From the NCBI RefSeq assembly GCF_000758305.1, contig NZ_CP009458.1, forward strand, positions 930,001-994,000: a DNA stretch of 64,000 bases, in the 5' to 3' direction. Positions 60,122 to 64,000 of this stretch are shown here, one piece after another; position 1 is the first letter of the stretch; each line of letters starts with the position of its first letter. The notes beneath the pieces are model-generated. The model was not told the origin of the DNA. It made no database searches and saw only the letters and a program-made list of their open reading frames with translations. Source of the DNA: Cedecea neteri. GTDB lineage: Bacteria > Pseudomonadota > Gammaproteobacteria > Enterobacterales > Enterobacteriaceae. The translations under genes and the position numbers were made by a program.

Positions 60122-60895
60122 TCAGGGAAGGCGAATCAGAACGTTTTCCAGGTTTTCGAAGGGGACCGGGCGGGACAGGAAATAACCTTGTGCCGCATAA
60201 GCAGGTGAAGACTGAACATCTCGCCATTCTTCAACCGTTTCAATGCCTTCAACAATCACACCCTTGCAGTAGCGGTTCATTAACTGCAGCAGCATGGTGA
60301 ACAAATTCCGCCCTTCATCGCTTTTTCGCAGCATGATGAAAAGCTCGCGCGCCACTTTGATATAGTCGTAGCGGACTTCGCTCAGCGCAGAGAAGTTAGC
60401 CAGGCCAGTGCCGAAATCGTCAAGCCAGAGCGGGCCAAACTCGTGCATACCGGCCAGAGTGGCCGCCTGCGGCAAGTTAATATGCTCCACCAGTTCAAAA
60501 CGTACCCACGGCAGTTTGGCAATCAGGTCGAGAATCGGCTGATGCTGCTTCATGGCAATCAAAGTGGGGCCATCAACGTTGACCGACGCCAGGATGTCGT
60601 GCCCAATGAAGGTCTGCTCCCAGGCTTCCAGCAGGCGCAGCTGCTCTTCCACCACCGAAAGACGCTGGCGGCTGGGGATCGAAGAAAAATAGCGGTCGGG
60701 AGGAATGCGCACCTCTGCCTCAGCCGGATGTGTGACCACCGTGAGCAGCTCAACTGCCATCAATTTCCCGTCTGTTCTGTAAATCGGCTGAAAGGTGTAG
60801 CGGCGCTGGCATTGCAGCCAGAATCGTCGCTCCTGCAAACTTTCAACGCTCGCCTCAAGCGTATGCAGCCGGTGAGTGATCTGCTTCAACTTCAT
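60122..60895 (-). CDS. pdeH: Cyclic-di-GMP phosphodiesterase PdeH (YhjH)
   Basis: 257 residues (E. coli 255), stand-alone EAL domain, cytoplasmic. The EAL signature reads ELL in GKLMAVELLTVVTHP, as in E. coli PdeH, which is active. Other catalytic motifs: ASVNVDGPTL, RFELVEHI, LWLDDFGTGLANFS with the metal Asp pair, YIKVARELF and GVIVEGIET. It lowers c-di-GMP and favours swimming. It is preceded by a sigma-28 promoter. Confidence 0.95.
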   Translation of the reverse strand: MKLKQITHRLHTLEASVESLQERRFWLQCQRRYTFQPIYRTDGKLMAVELLTVVTHPAEAEVRIPPDRYFSSIPSRQRLSVVEEQLRLLEAWEQTFIGHDILASVNVDGPTLIAMKQHQPILDLIAKLPWVRFELVEHINLPQAATLAGMHEFGPLWLDDFGTGLANFSALSEVRYDYIKVARELFIMLRKSDEGRNLFTMLLQLMNRYCKGVIVEGIETVEEWRDVQSSPAYAAQGYFLSRPVPFENLENVLIRLP

Positions 60896-60942
60896 CTGTA
60901 CATCCTGTTTGCCCTGATGACTCTACATGGCTCGTCGAAAGG

Positions 60943-60969
60943 TTATCGGCGTCGGAATAGAGAACTTTA
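60943..60969 (-). promoter_or_regulatory. Sigma-28 (FliA) promoter of pdeH
   Basis: On the minus strand TAAAGTTC (60962-60969; consensus TAAAGTTT) and GCCGATAA (60943-60950, exact) are 11 bases apart, the flagellar class III promoter layout. It stands 47 bases before the start. Confidence 0.88.
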
Positions 60970-61044
60970 TGCTCGCTTTCGCAGCAAAATGGGCTATGGC
61001 GATTTTCGTCACAATCACAATAACCTGGCGTACCTCAAAAATTT

Positions 61045-61061
61045 TCAAAACGCTGTTTTAA
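61045..61061 (+). promoter_or_regulatory. Candidate KdgR-like palindrome before kdgK
   Basis: AAAAC-GCT-GTTTT (61047-61059), about 80 bases before kdgK, resembles the A/T-flanked symmetric KdgR operator; in E. coli kdgK is in the KdgR regulon. The match is not strict. Confidence 0.35.
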
Positions 61062-61138
61062 ATTGTTTGACTCACTTTTCACCCAGATGGAGAATGCAAA
61101 AAAACAGCATTTTTGTTCATTTCATCATCAGGTTTCTT

Positions 61139-62071
61139 ATGCTCACTCAGAAAATTGCCGTGATCGGCGAATGCATGATCGAACTGTCTCAGAATGGCGC
61201 TCAGGTGCAACGCGGCTTTGGAGGCGATACCCTAAATACCTCGGTTTATCTCGCCCGCCAGGTGAACGAAAGTGCACTGGAAGTGCATTATGTCACCGCG
61301 CTTGGCGAGGACAGTTTTAGCCAGCAAATGCTGGATATCTGGCGCCAGGAGCACCTACACACGACATTAATTCAGCGCCTGGAGCACCGCCTTCCGGGTC
61401 TGTATTACATTGAGACCGATAGCCACGGCGAGCGGACGTTCTACTACTGGCGTAACGAAGCGGCGGCACGGTTCTGGCTGGAGAGCGAGCGTTCAGACGA
61501 AATATGCGCGGAGCTGGCCCAGTTTGATTATCTCTACCTGAGCGGCATCAGCCTGGCCATACTCAATGACGCCAGCCGGGAGAAGCTTTTCGCGATGCTG
61601 AAGCAGGCCAGAGCTAACGGCTGCAAAGTCATTTTCGACAATAATTATCGGCCACGCTTATGGGCCAACCCGGAAGAGACACAGCGCGTTTATCGGCAAA
61701 TGCTGACCTGTACGGATATTGCGTTCCTGACGCTGGACGACGAAGACGCACTATGGGGTGCCGTCCCGGCAGAAGACGTGATTCACCGGACGCATGCTGC
61801 TGGCGTAGAAGAGGTGGTCATCAAGCGAGGCGCTGAGTCTTGTCTGGTGTCGGTAAGAGGTGAAAGCGTGATCGAAGTCCCTGCCCTGTGCCTGCCAAAA
61901 GAAAAAGTCGTGGATACCACCGCGGCAGGGGATTCCTTCAGCGCAGGCTATCTGGCGGTGCGTTTAACGGGAGGAACGGCGGAAGAAGCCGCGAAGCGCG
62001 GTCATTTGACGGCGGGTACGGTGATTCAGTATCGCGGAGCGATTATCCCGCGGGAAGCGATGCCCAAATAA
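61139..62071 (+). CDS. kdgK: 2-keto-3-deoxygluconokinase KdgK
   Basis: 310 residues (E. coli 309), PfkB-family ribokinase fold. Seen: KIAVIGECMIELSQNGAQVQRGFGGDTLNTSVYLARQV at the start, PGLYYIETDSHGERTFYYWRNEAAARFW and the catalytic/anion-hole signature DTTAAGDSFSAGYLAV. It phosphorylates KDG from hexuronates for Eda. ATG 61139 fits the family; the long upstream frame crosses pdeH and its promoter. It converges on yhjJ. Confidence 0.96.
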   Translation: MLTQKIAVIGECMIELSQNGAQVQRGFGGDTLNTSVYLARQVNESALEVHYVTALGEDSFSQQMLDIWRQEHLHTTLIQRLEHRLPGLYYIETDSHGERTFYYWRNEAAARFWLESERSDEICAELAQFDYLYLSGISLAILNDASREKLFAMLKQARANGCKVIFDNNYRPRLWANPEETQRVYRQMLTCTDIAFLTLDDEDALWGAVPAEDVIHRTHAAGVEEVVIKRGAESCLVSVRGESVIEVPALCLPKEKVVDTTAAGDSFSAGYLAVRLTGGTAEEAAKRGHLTAGTVIQYRGAIIPREAMPK

Positions 62072-62074
62072 GTG

Positions 62075-62214
62075 GACCCTCACCCTAACCCTCTCCCTGG
62101 AAGGGAGAGGGGATAAAAAGAAAACACCTGACGAATCCCCCTCGCGCTAAAGGAGTGGGGACGAAAAGAAAACGCCTTCACGAATTCCCCCTCTCCCCTA
62201 TGGGGAGAGGGGCA
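62075..62214. repeat. Pair of C-rich palindromes, kdgK/yhjJ
   Basis: First unit 62075-62112: GACCCTCACCCTAA then CCCTCTCCCT-GGA-AGGGAGAGGG. Second, 62187-62212: CCCCTCTCCCC-TAT-GGGGAGAGGGG, an 11-bp perfect palindrome. Between them lies a partially decayed copy (62137-62160). Same family as the units near 12, 52.6 and 57.8 kb. Confidence 0.75.
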
Positions 62215-62223
62215 ATCCCACCA

Positions 62224-63708
62224 CTAAGAAGCCGGTGGAATATCCGAAACATCCTGCTTAGGATCGTCGGTCGCAGGCGGCACAGCGGCCGGCACCATCA
62301 CCTTATCCCACGTCTCTTTCAGCTCTTTCATGTTGTACTCAGGCTCGCCTTTAGGCTGCAACAGCACCATCGACATATCCTGAGACAGCTGCTGGCGCAG
62401 GTCCTGGTTGAGCATTGAGACGGTCAGGCTGTCGAGGAAGTCCTGGCGCAGCTTCTGGTACTGCTCTGGCGCTATATCAACCACCTGGTTTTGCAGCGAA
62501 CGCAAGCGCTGGCCGATCAGTACATCGGTGTTGGTGCGCGCGTAGGTGGCAAACAGCTTCGTCAGCTCATTCTTTTTCTGCGCGATCAGCGCGTCGAATT
62601 CTTCCTGAGACAGCCCTTTATCGCGTACTCGCAGCAGTTCACGCCCAACGCTGGTAAGGCTGGCGTTCAGTTTATCGTTCGGGGATTCAATATTGATCCC
62701 GCACTGGGCGCGCAGATAAAGCACGCGGCAGTCAAAGCTCAGATTGAGATCTTTAACGCCGTTTTTGCTCAGGCTTTGCTGCACATTCCAGAACAGCGCT
62801 TCACGGGCCAGATCGGCACGCCAGTAGCGCAGCAGCGCCGCGGATTCACGAATCGGCTGCCAGGTGTTATCCCACATCAGGGACAACCTGTCCTGGCGCA
62901 CGCTGTCGGTCATCAGGCTCACCGGCTCAGGGTTAAGCGGGGAAAGCGTTGGCACAGGTGCAGGGGTATCACGCTTACCTTTCAGCTCGCCGAAGGTCTT
63001 GTTGATTTGCTCCGCCACGCTGCGGCTATCCACGTTGCCGACCACAATTAGGGTCATCGCATCCGGGGTGTACCACTTGTCGTAAAACGCTTTCAACTGC
63101 GCGGCATCTACAGGGCGCTTGAGATTCTCAGCGGGATCGTGGCCAAGCAGCGTGGAACCTTTCAGACGGTAGCGCCACCAGCTGTCTTTGGTATTCATCG
63201 GCCAGGTCGCAACCATATCCGGCACATGCAGTGCCGCAGTCACTGTTGCCGGCGTCACGTCCAACGACCCGATATTGGTCGACATAAATGCCAGCGCTTC
63301 TTTCAGCAAATCATTGCGGTTGTTAGGCAAGCTTAAGTTAAACAGCGTGAAGTCATAGGAGACGATAGCCGGAGGAAGTGGACGCTCCGGGTCGCTGCTT
63401 TGGTGCCATAACGAACGCGCCTGGCTCGTCGGCAGACCGCCGGTCTGCGTCAGCAGCATGCGCGGTAAAAAGTGGCTGTAACCGCTTTGCTGGGCGGTTT
63501 CGGTGAGCGAACCGTTGTTCACCATCAGGCGAATTTCAACGCGATCGCTTGGGCGCTGAGGGGTGGCCAAAACCTGCCACTGGAAGCCGTTAGAGAGCGT
63601 TCCCTGTTGCCAGGCCGGGTCCGGCTGGAGCGCTTCTGCCTGCACGTTGCCGGCCGTTGCGGCTAATAGCAACCCGCCAGCTAAAAGTCGAATCTTGGTG
63701 CCCTGCAT
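62224..63708 (-). CDS. yhjJ: YhjJ, inactive-type M16 peptidase family protein
   Basis: 494 residues (E. coli 498). Signal peptide (KIRLLAGGLLLAATAGNVQA); the M16 fold follows: NGFQWQVLATPQRPSDRVEIRLMVNNGS and YDKWYTPDAMTLIVVGNVDSRSVAEQINKTFGELKG. The zinc motif HxxEH is replaced by HFLPR in SGYSHFLPRM, so no peptidase activity is expected, as in E. coli. ATG 63708 with AGGGG upstream is preferred over the frame start six codons before. Confidence 0.93.
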   Translation of the reverse strand: MQGTKIRLLAGGLLLAATAGNVQAEALQPDPAWQQGTLSNGFQWQVLATPQRPSDRVEIRLMVNNGSLTETAQQSGYSHFLPRMLLTQTGGLPTSQARSLWHQSSDPERPLPPAIVSYDFTLFNLSLPNNRNDLLKEALAFMSTNIGSLDVTPATVTAALHVPDMVATWPMNTKDSWWRYRLKGSTLLGHDPAENLKRPVDAAQLKAFYDKWYTPDAMTLIVVGNVDSRSVAEQINKTFGELKGKRDTPAPVPTLSPLNPEPVSLMTDSVRQDRLSLMWDNTWQPIRESAALLRYWRADLAREALFWNVQQSLSKNGVKDLNLSFDCRVLYLRAQCGINIESPNDKLNASLTSVGRELLRVRDKGLSQEEFDALIAQKKNELTKLFATYARTNTDVLIGQRLRSLQNQVVDIAPEQYQKLRQDFLDSLTVSMLNQDLRQQLSQDMSMVLLQPKGEPEYNMKELKETWDKVMVPAAVPPATDDPKQDVSDIPPAS

Positions 63709-64000
63709 GTGAACCCCTAAAAACAATCCTGGTTAAAAGTAGCACATCGGCGCGGCATTCGACGTCCGCAGACCGACATAGGTGACGTTTCACCAATCCG
63801 TTTGACCGCATTTCTGCGAAAACGTCACGTAAGAAAGTGAAAAATAGAGAATAAAGACCCTAAATAATTCGAGCTGCAGGTAGGCGGTAATTAACACACC
63901 AGCAAGAAGTATGACGGGTATTAGGGGGATTATGCAGAGTCGCCCACAGCGAGGGCAAGTCGCTGCGGGCAATTGGTCGGATTAGTGGGAGACTTCGGTC
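63709..64000. other. Gene-free end of the window
   Basis: This 292-base tail upstream of yhjJ shows no supported gene. It contains the inverted repeat GTGACGTTT (63782-63790) / AAACGTCAC (63820-63828) and a short TATTAGGGGG tract. E. coli carries dctA further out on the yhjJ upstream side; nothing of it is seen here. Confidence 0.5.

Noticed and set aside
63790..63972. A 60-codon frame at the right end
   Set aside because: It has no ribosome site and reads like random hydrophobic residues, crossing an inverted repeat.

Overview
The window is a chromosomal segment of a member of the Enterobacteriaceae. The evidence is the block dgoR-yidA-yidB-gyrB-recF-dnaN-dnaA-rpmH-rnpA-yidD-yidC-mnmE, together with emrD, yidP-yidE-ibpBA-yidQ-yidR, yieE-chrR-adeP-yieH and yhjC-yhjD-yhjE-yhjG-pdeH-kdgK-yhjJ. 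The proteins match Escherichia coli closely and usually have identical lengths, but the gene order differs enough that this is not E. coli. I do not assign a genus. No tRNA, rRNA, insertion sequence, CRISPR array or oriC was seen.

Layout. 1-2 kb is an accessory edge: the tail of an AT-rich gene, a small ribbon-helix-helix protein, an unrecognised 176-residue protein and a Phd/ParE toxin-antitoxin pair. 2-12 kb holds two LysR regulators with divergent targets, a DHA2-type exporter, a phosphoesterase, two small envelope proteins, a FhuE-type siderophore receptor and emrD. 12-21 kb is strain-variable cargo between emrD and the agl genes: a nucleoside uptake and hydrolysis cluster (MHS transporter, LacI regulator, nucleoside hydrolase), a polar amino-acid ABC transporter, a GH5-fold secreted protein and a RES/antitoxin pair with a 9-bp direct-repeat array at its start. 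21-24.8 kb is an alpha-glucoside PTS system with its GntR regulator. 24.8-30.4 kb holds yidE, the ibpA/ibpB heat-shock chaperones, yidQ, yidR and a LysR gene. 30.5-36.5 kb holds a Tat-exported agmatine/peptidylarginine deiminase and the full dgoRKADT D-galactonate operon. 36.6-48.7 kb is the conserved dnaA neighbourhood. 48.9-52.6 kb is yieE, chrR, adeP, yieH. 52.6-64 kb is a block that lies elsewhere in E. coli (yhjC to yhjJ), beginning with an extra SDR gene and carrying an inserted hexapeptide acetyltransferase.

Working together. D-galactonate is imported by DgoT, dehydrated (DgoD), phosphorylated (DgoK) and cleaved (DgoA) under DgoR control; KdgK does the analogous phosphorylation of 2-keto-3-deoxygluconate. 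The agl PTS phosphorylates alpha-glucosides and the GH4 enzyme splits them. DnaA, DnaN, RecF and GyrB serve replication; RpmH, RnpA, YidD, YidC and MnmE serve translation, RNase P, membrane insertion and tRNA modification. The readable regulation includes a sigma-32 promoter before ibpA, a sigma-28 promoter before pdeH, DgoR operators, a GntR palindrome in the agl/yidP divergent region, a DnaA box upstream of dnaA and a candidate Fur box before fhuE. A family of C-rich intergenic palindromes recurs at four sites at gene ends, including the yieH/yhjC synteny breakpoint.
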